Assembly (NCBI RefSeq): GCF_014644435.1
Contig: NZ_BMKR01000032.1
Location: forward strand, 1-64,000
Length of the DNA: 64,000 bases
DNA from: Paenibacillus albidus
GTDB taxonomy: Bacteria > Bacillota > Bacilli > Paenibacillales > Paenibacillaceae
Direction of reading: 5' to 3'
The position numbers were made by a program, and so were the translations under genes. Positions 24,899 through 32,784 of this stretch are shown one piece after another (within the stretch, counting starts at the first letter, position 1; each line of letters starts with the position of its first letter). Below the pieces are notes generated by a model, which was not told the DNA's origin, did no database searches, and saw only the letters and a list, made by a program, of their open reading frames with translations.

Positions 24899-25858
24899 TT
24901 ATTTAACCGCAATTTTCATTTCCAGGTCCTTGTAATAGGTTTTGGCCCACTTTCCCTGGCTGTCCTGAAATATTTTCCCGTTGGCATCTGTTGAATACGT
25001 AAAAGGCTTTACAGTAATTGACTTGGGGACAGTGGAAAAAGAGCTGTAGTTCTGTTCCTCGGTACCGCTTGTTTTGACTTTCTCAAACACCTTGCTCCAT
25101 GGTGAGAACACATTCCCTTTCTCATCAACGAGGTCATATAACATCCTGACCGGCTTTGCCTTGGACTTGGCTGCTGCCGGAACTTCACCCTTAAAGCTCA
25201 CCTGGAGCGACATGGTTAACGGAGTCATCTGGAAGGAAGTCACCGTATAGCTGAATTTCCCGTTCTTTTTGGAGGTACCCGGCTTCAGGCTTAAGAGGCT
25301 TTTGATCTTATTCACTTGAACGTTGAAGATAAACGGCTCTTTCACCCCGTTGGCGTAAGCCTTCAGCGTCATTTTGAATTCATCCGGTATTTGCTGCTTG
25401 ATGATTCCTTTGGTCAATTGGATCAAGGCAGCGTTGTTATCTTCCGGCACCGTGCTTACGGAAGTATCGTAAAACATCTTTTTCCCATTGGCAGATACAT
25501 CCACATTCTTGGAATTATCCAAAAAGGAGCCATTTTTGTCCACAGAGCCCCCTTCCTGCCTGATGCCTGCGACAAGCTCATTTCCGTCATAGATCAGGTC
25601 GGTTAAAGTGAGGGTCACGCCATCATTCGTCACCGCCTGATTCGGGGCTGAAGCCAGCCCTTTCTGGAAAACAGCTTTTAGAGTGGTGTTGTCGCTGATC
25701 GCAAACACGCTGCCAGCCTTAACGTCCTTGTTGTCAGTGACTGCGGCAGCGCTCACCGGCGCAGCGAATCCGCCGCCGGCAACTGCCATCCCCAGTGTGG
25801 CGGTTACTGCTGTTACCGCAATCATTTTTTTCATAGTATTGAAGCTGATCCTATACAT
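24899..25858 (-). CDS. Secreted DUF4179/DUF5643-type protein
   Basis: Starts at ATG 25858 (AGGAGAGAGGAACTA just upstream); the frame open beyond this is not coding. About 319 aa with a signal peptide (MKKMIAVTAVTATLGMAVAG, cleavage around SAA). The extracellular part is a beta-rich DUF4179-like domain (NQAVTNDGVTLTLTDLIYDGNELVAG), then a DUF5643-like domain (LLSLKPGTSKKNGKFSYTVTSFQMTPLTMSLQVSF). Such domains are normally the outer part of sigma-factor-linked membrane proteins; here the protein is secreted alone and no sigma gene is adjacent. Function unknown. Confidence 0.75.
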   Translation of the reverse strand: MYRISFNTMKKMIAVTAVTATLGMAVAGGGFAAPVSAAAVTDNKDVKAGSVFAISDNTTLKAVFQKGLASAPNQAVTNDGVTLTLTDLIYDGNELVAGIRQEGGSVDKNGSFLDNSKNVDVSANGKKMFYDTSVSTVPEDNNAALIQLTKGIIKQQIPDEFKMTLKAYANGVKEPFIFNVQVNKIKSLLSLKPGTSKKNGKFSYTVTSFQMTPLTMSLQVSFKGEVPAAAKSKAKPVRMLYDLVDEKGNVFSPWSKVFEKVKTSGTEEQNYSSFSTVPKSITVKPFTYSTDANGKIFQDSQGKWAKTYYKDLEMKIAVK

Positions 25859-25933
25859 TAGTTCCTCTCTCCTTTTCTTTACAACAATATACAATGTAAC
25901 GCTTCCCGGATGCCATTTTGTGACAAGGACGCC

Positions 25934-25953
25934 AAAAAAACACCCTCCGGGTG
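25934..25953 (-). terminator. Terminator after the 255-aa lipoprotein gene
   Basis: CACCCTCCGGGTG (25941-25953) folds as a short hairpin. Seven A at 25934-25940 give a T run on the minus strand, 66 nt beyond the stop at 26019. Confidence 0.65.
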
Positions 25954-26018
25954 AAGAGGGCGCTGGAAAAGTTTCCAGTATCAAAAAGAGACAACTGCTC
26001 ATTTTTCCTAGTTAGTCC

Positions 26019-26786
26019 TTACTGCTCACTGAACGCTTCCGGCATAACAATCTCTTGAACCCCGTTATAGTTGCTTAACGTTGTTGTGAACTCACTTACG
26101 GATTCCAGCTGTAACAGTTCCGATTTGGAGGAAGCGTTGAACTCAGCCTTCACTTCTTGCGGCAAAAGAGTCTCCTTATCCAGAATATAACTCAGTTTTA
26201 TCATGTCCAGCATTTCCTGCTCCAGCACTTGACGCGTAGATTCACTCGCCTTTTGTGTTGAAGTCTCTATGCTGAGCACATATTGCTCGCCTTGTTCACT
26301 AAGCTGCATACTGCCGGGATCGACAAGATAGTGATCTATCCAGTCATACGGATTGACAAATTTTTGCGCGGACAGCTTCTCTTTTTGTTGTTTCTGGGCA
26401 TCCATCTTAATGAATACCCCATCTGTTACATGTTCATGATAATCTTCTTCCGATATGTATTGTTCCTTTACACGATCCTCTTCACTGTTTTTCGTTATCA
26501 TATGCACAGTGAATGGACTCACGATATAGTCAGCGTTGAAAACAACAGAGACCACATTTTCCTTTCTCTCTTCTTCTGCTCCATAGGTTGTTTTCTCTTC
26601 TTTCTTGCTTTCGATCGAGTAACTCGCCTGCTTGGAGAGTTCAGCACGGGACAGCGCTAATATCTCTGCAGTACGTGTCCCCGCCGCTGAATCAACCGTT
26701 GATTCCGCATTGGCTGAGCAGCCGGTCAACACCAGCAGCATAAGAACTCCTGCATACAACAACCTTCGGAACATCTTTAAATTCAC
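26019..26786 (-). CDS. Lipoprotein, DUF6612/LppX-like
   Basis: A 255-aa lipoprotein precursor with lipobox LVLTGC at residues 18-23. The mature part has the pattern of Firmicute lipoproteins with an LppX/LolA-like half-barrel: SKQASYSIESKKEEKTTYG, NADYIVSPFTVHMITK, GVFIKMD, then YILDKETLLPQEVKAEFN. These are sometimes involved in lipid or envelope handling; no specific role can be given. It is monocistronic, with a terminator overlapping the upstream region of the DUF4179 gene. Confidence 0.7.
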   Translation of the reverse strand: MNLKMFRRLLYAGVLMLLVLTGCSANAESTVDSAAGTRTAEILALSRAELSKQASYSIESKKEEKTTYGAEEERKENVVSVVFNADYIVSPFTVHMITKNSEEDRVKEQYISEEDYHEHVTDGVFIKMDAQKQQKEKLSAQKFVNPYDWIDHYLVDPGSMQLSEQGEQYVLSIETSTQKASESTRQVLEQEMLDMIKLSYILDKETLLPQEVKAEFNASSKSELLQLESVSEFTTTLSNYNGVQEIVMPEAFSEQ

Positions 26787-26862
26787 TCCTTCAATTTCAA
26801 ATAGAAACTTACATTCCTATATATACCATATTAAACTATTTCGAAACAGTAGCGGGGTATAA

Positions 26863-26892
26863 AAAGCTCCCGTGACAAGTCACAGGAGCTTT
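26863..26892 (-). terminator. Terminator of catA
   Basis: AAAGCTCC-C-GTGAC, loop AA, GTCAC-A-GGAGCTTT: a 13-bp stem with one mismatch. On the minus strand it is followed by TTTTT, 21 nt beyond the cat stop. Confidence 0.8.
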
Positions 26893-26912
26893 CCATTTAT
26901 TTCTCATTCTCT

Positions 26913-27566
26913 TTAGGATAGCCATTCCTTACAGTTGTCCGCCCGAGCTTGCAGCCCGTTAAACATGAGGCTGGCATGGTACCCGTCACAGACCGCATGG
27001 TGGAATTGTCCCGCAAAAGGCAGCAGTATTCTCCCGTCTTGCCGAAAATATTTACCTATTGTAGAAATGGGCAGTAAATACGTTCCTTCATTAAAGACAT
27101 TGAGGTTAAAACCCGAGAAGCTGACCCACGGTATGCTGGATATGGGAATGGTATTGGGTGGCTCGTTTGTCTTCGCTGAAAATTGTTGAACCTTTCCGTA
27201 TTTGTCCATGTCCTCAAGATAACGGTTGTAGAAATCGTGAAAATCTTCACTGTACAACGTCCAGAGGGCTGTAAAGGTCTTATCCTCCTCATGGAAAATA
27301 GTAAAGCTAGGCGACATGCTGTCCCAGTACCCTACCCTTCCCTGAGCATCAAGACAGGTCCGAAACTCAATCTGGCCGTTGACCGTTGCAGTAATCATGT
27401 GGATAAGAGCCGGGTAGAGCTTCATCCCTTTACTTTTCAACTCAGCCAGCAAGCGGGTAATGTCAATGTTTGCCGTCATGCTGTAGGTGCATCTGGTATG
27501 GTTAAGATAATGTTCATAATAGGGCTTTCTCGCCCAGTTATCCATATTTATTGGATGAAAAATCAT
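26913..27566 (-). CDS. catA: Chloramphenicol O-acetyltransferase, type A
   Basis: A cytoplasmic trimeric enzyme that acetylates chloramphenicol with acetyl-CoA. At 217 aa it is the standard length. It has the N-terminal WARKPYYEHYLN block, the FRTCLDAQGRVGYWDSMSPSFT region, SIPWVSFSGFNLN, and the catalytic motif QFHHAVCDGYH (His190 as the base) with the conserved Asp of HAVCDG. The ribosome site AGGAGG lies in a hairpin (27573-27609), and a short leader peptide precedes it, so expression should be drug-inducible by translational attenuation. Some chromosomal Cat-like proteins are not resistance enzymes, but all catalytic residues are present. Confidence 0.93.
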   Translation of the reverse strand: MIFHPINMDNWARKPYYEHYLNHTRCTYSMTANIDITRLLAELKSKGMKLYPALIHMITATVNGQIEFRTCLDAQGRVGYWDSMSPSFTIFHEEDKTFTALWTLYSEDFHDFYNRYLEDMDKYGKVQQFSAKTNEPPNTIPISSIPWVSFSGFNLNVFNEGTYLLPISTIGKYFRQDGRILLPFAGQFHHAVCDGYHASLMFNGLQARADNCKEWLS

Positions 27567-27572
27567 TTGATA

Positions 27573-27609
27573 ACCTCCTAAAATGGTTCATTCCTGCGTT
27601 TTAGGAGGT
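27573..27609 (-). promoter_or_regulatory. Translational attenuator hairpin of catA
   Basis: ACCTCCTAAAA (27573-27583) and TTTTAGGAGGT (27599-27609) pair over 11 bp and sequester the catA ribosome binding site. The upstream arm overlaps the last codons and stop of the leader peptide, so a ribosome stalled there would open the stem, as in cat-86 and catA of staphylococcal plasmids. Confidence 0.85.
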
Positions 27610-27630
27610 AAATTCCACTGACTTAACCAT
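27601..27630 (-). CDS. catA leader peptide (9 aa)
   Basis: The frame ATG (27630) to TAA (27601) encodes MVKSVEFTS, with GATGAGG just before the start. It resembles known cat leaders (starting MVK/MKK plus Ser/Thr) in which chloramphenicol stalls the ribosome around codon six. The stop lies within the attenuator stem. It is too short for automatic gene finding. Confidence 0.7.
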   Translation of the reverse strand: MVKSVEFTS

Positions 27631-27670
27631 ATCCTCATCACAATCCTATTTCATTATTTATATCCGGATC

Positions 27671-28465
27671 TTATAATCCGGCAGCAGCTTTAATTTGTGC
27701 TCTTTGGGTCATGATTAATTCCTTCAAAGTTTCTGTACCAAATGCTCCTGCTGTAAATGCATTCGCCTTTGGATAATAGATCATACGAAAAGACGTGCCA
27801 TCCTGAAGGGTTACGCGCAGGAAAACTCCCGTCTCAAACCTGGCTTGCTCATAGACTTTATCAAAACCGAAATAGGGGAGCGGCAGCAGCTCACGAATGA
27901 ATGCTTCGCTTGCAGCCTCACTGAAGTCGCCGATTAGACTGCCATCCATCCCGCTTTCCAAGCTAACCTTTTGTACTTTTCCTTTGATGTCGAATAATTC
28001 TTCCATCGTTGCGGCCTTCGGATTATCCTTCACTTCATAGATCTTGCCGCCTGCTACGACGCGAAACTCCGGAGTATAGCCCTTTAGTGCGTAAATTTCA
28101 GTGCCAATCGGCAGGAATGCGGCATCACCATTTTGGGTGACATGATTCGTACAAGCATGCTCATTCAACATATAAGAGACTTCACCTACCTTGTCCCCTT
28201 TCTGCTCCGCCGACACTTCCTTCGTGCCATCATAATTTTGGTAGTACTTAATATCATCGATCATCAGGAAATCAACCCATTCAATGACCGCCCCGCATGG
28301 TTCTGCGGTTTTCTCTGCAATCGGTTCCGGGACGGCCGTCGCGGCTTGAACCTCGGGCCGGGTTCCGGGCTGCACTTGCTCATTACCTGTCGCACCGCAA
28401 CCCGCCAAAGCCGCCGCTCCCTGAAGCAGACCTATCCATTTCACCATATCTCCGGCTCTTTTCAT
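27671..28465 (-). CDS. Putative lipoprotein (264 aa)
   Basis: ATG 28465 has GAGG 8 nt upstream. Signal and lipobox: MVKWIGLLQGAAALAGC. A Pro/Ala/Glu linker follows, then a domain beginning VIEWVDFLMIDDIKYYQNY and ending FRMIYYPKANAFTAGAFGTETLKELI. I do not recognise a named family, but such Paenibacillus lipoproteins have conserved Cys and WVDFL motifs. It lies on the minus strand behind a terminator, so it is expressed alone. Confidence 0.65.
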   Translation of the reverse strand: MKRAGDMVKWIGLLQGAAALAGCGATGNEQVQPGTRPEVQAATAVPEPIAEKTAEPCGAVIEWVDFLMIDDIKYYQNYDGTKEVSAEQKGDKVGEVSYMLNEHACTNHVTQNGDAAFLPIGTEIYALKGYTPEFRVVAGGKIYEVKDNPKAATMEELFDIKGKVQKVSLESGMDGSLIGDFSEAASEAFIRELLPLPYFGFDKVYEQARFETGVFLRVTLQDGTSFRMIYYPKANAFTAGAFGTETLKELIMTQRAQIKAAAGL

Positions 28466-28517
28466 ATCCATCACCTCAATGCTTATAGACGTGTTATCAA
28501 GACCTAATGTTACAGAC

Positions 28518-28550
28518 AAAAAAGACACGTCATTAGGGATGAGTGTCTTT
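28518..28550 (-). terminator. Terminator after the 82-aa membrane protein
   Basis: AAAGACAC (28521-28528) and GTGTCTTT (28543-28550) form the stem. On the minus strand six T follow. It ends 14 nt beyond the stop at 28564. Confidence 0.75.
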
Positions 28551-28563
28551 GAGTAACGTCCGT

Positions 28564-28812
28564 TTATTGAAAATTACGCCAGGATAGAATCAGCGATACA
28601 ACGGCCAATGCCGCAAAGATCAGGGAAATCTTGCGATTTCTGCGCATGTTAATGCCATAAGCTGTAAAAAAAACTGCGGCCGCCAGCTTGGAGCCCCCTT
28701 CGTAATACGGATGATCCGGCACGAGTGAACTGCTGAACAGAATGGATAGGAGCAGCATGGTACCCACCAGCAGCTTAAACCATAAGGGTTCGCTCAGGAA
28801 ATATTTAATCAT
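28564..28812 (-). CDS. Small membrane protein (82 aa)
   Basis: Three hydrophobic segments (residues 11-31, 41-53, 60-77) with positive residues MRRNRK between the second and third. No family recognised. It lies downstream of the ABC permease gene by about 90 nt and may be the last gene of that operon, closed by the terminator at 28518-28550. Confidence 0.55.
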   Translation of the reverse strand: MIKYFLSEPLWFKLLVGTMLLLSILFSSSLVPDHPYYEGGSKLAAAVFFTAYGINMRRNRKISLIFAALAVVSLILSWRNFQ

Positions 28813-28905
28813 GAATTTAATTCTTGAGATAGTCTGTAACTCCTTCCTGAAACGTATTTAACTATACTTACATTCGCGGGGAATAACAGATATCCTTCCA
28901 TAAAT

Positions 28906-29703
28906 TCAGGTATGAATATCCTTTTTCCCAAATGAAATATAGATGGCTGCCAAGGAAATGATCAGGACGATCAGCGGAATCAGCAGTACCTTAACAAAGC
29001 TTTGGGCCCCGGACAGCACAATATGCTGTGAATGGATAACATAGATGCCAGAGAACTTCATAATCTGTGTAGTTAAGGTATGGTCCGAAATCAGTCGCAG
29101 CCATGCGGAGGAAGTCTCCCGGAAATAACCGCTGAGCATAAAGTCGCCAAATACGACAAGGAAGGTCGCCACTACCGCAGATGCCGTTCTTTGTATCCAA
29201 AGACTTATCAGCATGATTAACGCGGCATAGGCAGCTAAATATAGGATATTCAATCCGAGAACACGAAGAGTCACCAGCAGCTCGGCACCCCAAGGGTGAT
29301 CTCCAATACCGGAACCTGTCACCAGGGCTGCCGCCAAATACAATAGGTAGAACAATCCAAAGAATAAAAGCATCCACCAGACAATCAGCTTGAGCACAGT
29401 AAGATATTTGCCGGTGACATAGGTAAATCTGCTTTGGCCTCCTGCCAGAATCACTTTGACAGAACCAAATTCAAACCCTTCCGTGGTAAAAAAACAAACA
29501 TAGACCGGAATAATAAAATATAACAACAGTGATAGCTGAGTCAAAATGGTTAAAGGTTCCACCGGGTTATTCATTTCATAACCGGACTTGCTCCCCGTCC
29601 AGAATGCCAATACTGTACTTGCCAGAACGAACAACAGGGAAATCCCCCGGAACAAAGTGTCCTGCCGCAAATAATAGGCCTCTGCCTGCAGAAAATTCTT
29701 CAT
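28906..29703 (-). CDS. ABC-2 type permease (BcrB-like)
   Basis: A 265-aa membrane subunit with six hydrophobic helices and the ABC-2 pattern TTEGFEFGSVKVILAGGQSR between helices two and three. It starts 4 nt after the ATPase stop with AGGGGA upstream. With the ATPase it forms a transporter of the bacitracin/lantibiotic-immunity type. The divergent LytTR regulator and GHKL kinase probably control it. Confidence 0.87.
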   Translation of the reverse strand: MKNFLQAEAYYLRQDTLFRGISLLFVLASTVLAFWTGSKSGYEMNNPVEPLTILTQLSLLLYFIIPVYVCFFTTEGFEFGSVKVILAGGQSRFTYVTGKYLTVLKLIVWWMLLFFGLFYLLYLAAALVTGSGIGDHPWGAELLVTLRVLGLNILYLAAYAALIMLISLWIQRTASAVVATFLVVFGDFMLSGYFRETSSAWLRLISDHTLTTQIMKFSGIYVIHSQHIVLSGAQSFVKVLLIPLIVLIISLAAIYISFGKKDIHT

Positions 29704-29707
29704 TTTC

Positions 29708-30610
29708 TCATTCCCCTATCAGATCCATATAATAATGTTCGAGGTTCGTAAGCGACAGTTGGATTCCTTCAATAGGAATCCCCTGCTTGATGAAGATAGA
29801 CATGAGCTGCTCCAAATCCGTTAGATCCTTGGAGATCATCAGCTCCCCTCTCTCTGTTGCCGCAATATCATGGATATGCAGTTCATGTTCCAGCACCTTT
29901 ATCGCTGCTTCCGGTTCGCTTGTCTTGATGCAAATTTGTGATTCCGCAGAGCGCAGCAGCTCTTGAGCTGTGACCTCATGAATCAGCCGGCCTTTATGTA
30001 TAAACCCGAATTTGGTGGCCAGCAGCTGCAGTTCACTTAACATATGGCTGGAGATAAGGATGGTCACTCCTTCTTCAGCAACAAGCCGGGTTAATATCCT
30101 TCTCATCTCTACAATACCGGCAGGGTCGAGACCGTTCGTTGGCTCATCCAGGATCATAAAAACCGGGTTATTCAACAGCGCGATAGCCAATCCGAGCCGC
30201 TGCCGCATCCCCAGAGAATAATCCGAGGTGTTTTTGGTTCCTACATGCGCCAGTCCTACCAGACGGAGCACGTTTCCAATTCGCCCGGTATCGGTAATTC
30301 CGTACAGCTTGCAATAAAATTGCAGATTCTGTTCCGCATTCATATGCGGATAAAGAGCCGGATGCTCAATTAACACCCCTAAGCGGGCCCTGGCCTTGGA
30401 TAACTCCGTTGTCCCCAGCAGTTCCAGGGAACCCTGGGTCGGATAGACAAGTCCGCAGATGATTTTCATTAATGTACTTTTACCGGCACCATTCTCTCCG
30501 ACAAAACCATAAATATCGCCTTGCTCAATCTGCATATTCAGACCATCCAGAGCCGCGACTCCGCCGTAATGCTTGGATATTCCGCTCGCTTTAAAGATTA
30601 TTGATTTCAT
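29708..30610 (-). CDS. ABC transporter ATPase, BcrA family
   Basis: About 300 aa. Walker A GENGAGKST, variant signature YSLGMRQRL, Walker B FMILDEPTNGLDP and H-loop ISSHMLSEL, followed by the ~90-residue C-terminal extension. ATG 30610 is preferred: AAGGAGG is correctly spaced for it, whereas the upstream ATG lies in the ribosome site. It is the first gene of the operon with the permease and is divergent from the regulator at 30771. Confidence 0.9.
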   Translation of the reverse strand: MKSIIFKASGISKHYGGVAALDGLNMQIEQGDIYGFVGENGAGKSTLMKIICGLVYPTQGSLELLGTTELSKARARLGVLIEHPALYPHMNAEQNLQFYCKLYGITDTGRIGNVLRLVGLAHVGTKNTSDYSLGMRQRLGLAIALLNNPVFMILDEPTNGLDPAGIVEMRRILTRLVAEEGVTILISSHMLSELQLLATKFGFIHKGRLIHEVTAQELLRSAESQICIKTSEPEAAIKVLEHELHIHDIAATERGELMISKDLTDLEQLMSIFIKQGIPIEGIQLSLTNLEHYYMDLIGE

Positions 30611-30678
30611 GTGCATCCTCCTTCAGCCTGTTTTTCTGAGTACAAAATAACACGGCAACAATGCAGGAACACACAGAT

Positions 30679-30712
30679 GGTAAAAAACAAGTGCTTACCT
30701 GTAATTTTTACC
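30679..30712. promoter_or_regulatory. Inverted repeat in the divergent ABC / LytTR intergenic region
   Basis: GGTAAAAA (30679-30686) and TTTTTACC (30705-30712) flank an 18-nt spacer, midway between the ATPase start and the regulator start. It could be an operator shared by the two transcripts; LytTR proteins usually prefer direct repeats, so the binder is uncertain. Confidence 0.35.
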
Positions 30713-30770
30713 CCTTCGGGATGGGTTTGGATGAGTTAAGATTAAGGGAGAGGAGAAAGGAGAATTTCTG

Positions 30771-31520
30771 ATGATTGGCATCGCGATTTGTGATGATGAT
30801 ATAAAGAGCACAGAATACATAGAAAGTCTGATCCTAAACAGCCCCCTGTATAACCAAGAAAAGCTGATTATATCCATCTTCTATTCGGGAGAGAGTTTTA
30901 CTAAAGCGGTGCAGCCCTCATGTCCTTTCGATCTGATATTTATGGACATCGAAATGAGCGGCATGAACGGGATTCAAGCAGGGCATGTTCTGCGGGAGGA
31001 CTACGACAATGATCCTGTTCAACTAATCTATATTTCCTGCTATGAACAATATCATGTTCAGCTGTTTGAGGTCCGGCCATCCGGCTTCATTAAGAAGCCG
31101 ATACAGAAGGAAGCTTTTGAACAGAAGCTGCAATCTGCCATACATAGAATACAACGACTGCGTACCCACCAGAAGCCAAGGCAGCTGATCATTCAGAAAA
31201 AAGGCGTCGAAGCTCTGATTCCCACCCGCAATATTATGTATTTGGCCAGTGACCGAAGGAAGATCATTCTGCACACTGTAGAGGAAACGACCGAATATTA
31301 CAGCACACTCTCGGAGGAGGAAAACAAGCTGCCTGTGGAACAGTTTATTCGCATTCACCAGTCTTATCTCGTAAACTTCTGTTTTGTGAAACAGATCTCA
31401 GCCAGGAAAGTTATATTATGCAACGGTGAAGAATTGCCAGTCAGCGAGAAGCACAATGCAACGTTGCACAAAAAGTATTTTAATTTCAGGAGGAGTTTGC
31501 TTGAATCCGCTCATTCTTGA
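30771..31520 (+). CDS. LytTR-family response regulator
   Basis: A 249-aa regulator. The receiver domain has Asp8-Asp10 and phospho-acceptor Asp59 (LIFMDIEMSG); the conserved Lys is in FIKKPIQKEAF. The C-terminal LytTR DNA-binding domain runs from about residue 140 (KPRQLIIQKKGVEALIPTRNIMYL ... FIRIHQSYLVNFCFVKQIS). The start has AGAGGAGAAAGGAG upstream. It overlaps the kinase gene by 20 nt. It probably controls the divergent BcrA-type ABC pair. Confidence 0.92.
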   Translation: MIGIAICDDDIKSTEYIESLILNSPLYNQEKLIISIFYSGESFTKAVQPSCPFDLIFMDIEMSGMNGIQAGHVLREDYDNDPVQLIYISCYEQYHVQLFEVRPSGFIKKPIQKEAFEQKLQSAIHRIQRLRTHQKPRQLIIQKKGVEALIPTRNIMYLASDRRKIILHTVEETTEYYSTLSEEENKLPVEQFIRIHQSYLVNFCFVKQISARKVILCNGEELPVSEKHNATLHKKYFNFRRSLLESAHS

Positions 31521-32784
31521 GGAGTTTTTTTATGCCCTTACACTTACGGTCCTTCCGTACATTATTCATTATTTTTACAGCCGCTGCTTCGGCAAACGTC
31601 TGGAATCGGGACCGGCTGTTTTTTTATTATATCTTGTTTATTATGTCATCGTTCTACTGCTGCACCTTAGTCCGCTGCCAGGGGCATGGCTGCTAGGATT
31701 GAATCTGGCTTGTATTGTGCTGCTGTCTTTTCTCTATCAAGGTACAGTACGGTGGCGTATAGGCGCCGCTTTATTTCTCACCTCACTTATTTTATTGTCA
31801 GATGTCCTCCTGGGTCCGGTGTATTCAACCGGCGGTTACATCCTCAATCTGTTCCTATCGAAATTTCTGATGTTTATATGGGTACAGGCGACCTTGCGAA
31901 TTACCAAATCCTTTGGTGACGGCAGTCTGAATATGTGGTATTGGATCGGACTGTTCTGTCTCCCGTTCCTGACCCTGCTTGGAATGGTTCACCTGACGGC
32001 AAATTTGACCTTTCGCGAGAACCTGTCCTTTATTCCCGTAATTTCAGGTGTAATGCTATCCGTCAACTTCTTAATCGTACTTTTAGGTGATCGCGTAATG
32101 TCCTTGCAGGCCATTCAGTACAAGAATGACCTGCTTGAACAACAAAATGCCTATTACATCAACCAGTATCTGCTGAACCGTGAACGCCAGGAAGAGGCTT
32201 TCAAGTTTCGGCATGACTTCAAGCATATTTTGCTGGGACTTCGTACCAAATGGCATGCTGGAGAACTGGATTCCGGACTAAGTGAAGTGGACCAGCTTCT
32301 TGGTTCCATGGAGGGGCAGGATACAGAATCCTGCAACAGCGGCTGCCTTATTCTGGACTCGATCCTCAATTACAAATACATTACGGCTAAGAAGCTGGGT
32401 ATTGCTTGGCATCTCGATATCCATATTCCGCCTAATCTTTCACTGAACGCCTCCAGGATTAGTATCATTCTGGGGAATACGCTGGATAATGCCATAGAAG
32501 CATGTTCTCATGCTGCAATCGACAAGCCCTATGTGAATGTGAAGGCTCACTACTGGAATGAAGCCTTGTTTATCCGGATAGAGAATCCCTACCAGCACAA
32601 GATAAGCACCAATCGTCTGGGGGAATTGAATTCTACCAAAACAGGGAAAGCCGTCCATGGCATTGGCCTCAAAAGTGTTAGAAAAACCATTGAGGAGTGC
32701 GGTGGACTTTTAGATTTTTCTTATGAGAATCAGGTTTTTCAAATCGAAATCTGCCTATTCAACCTCATAATCAGATCGTCTTGA
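31501..32784 (+). CDS. GHKL-type sensor histidine kinase (AgrC-like)
   Basis: About 427 aa. TTG 31501 is preferred as start because AGGAGGAG lies 4-11 nt upstream; the longer frame overlaps the regulator. The N-terminal half has six or seven hydrophobic helices (AgrC-like sensor), then the H region FKFRHDFKHILLGL (phosphorylated His) and a GHKL ATPase domain with the N box ILGNTLDNAIEAC and G box GKAVHGIGLKSVRKTIEE. No AIP peptide gene is visible nearby. Its 3' end overlaps the opposite-strand lyase gene by 46 bp. Confidence 0.9.
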   Translation: MNPLILEEFFYALTLTVLPYIIHYFYSRCFGKRLESGPAVFLLYLVYYVIVLLLHLSPLPGAWLLGLNLACIVLLSFLYQGTVRWRIGAALFLTSLILLSDVLLGPVYSTGGYILNLFLSKFLMFIWVQATLRITKSFGDGSLNMWYWIGLFCLPFLTLLGMVHLTANLTFRENLSFIPVISGVMLSVNFLIVLLGDRVMSLQAIQYKNDLLEQQNAYYINQYLLNRERQEEAFKFRHDFKHILLGLRTKWHAGELDSGLSEVDQLLGSMEGQDTESCNSGCLILDSILNYKYITAKKLGIAWHLDIHIPPNLSLNASRISIILGNTLDNAIEACSHAAIDKPYVNVKAHYWNEALFIRIENPYQHKISTNRLGELNSTKTGKAVHGIGLKSVRKTIEECGGLLDFSYENQVFQIEICLFNLIIRSS

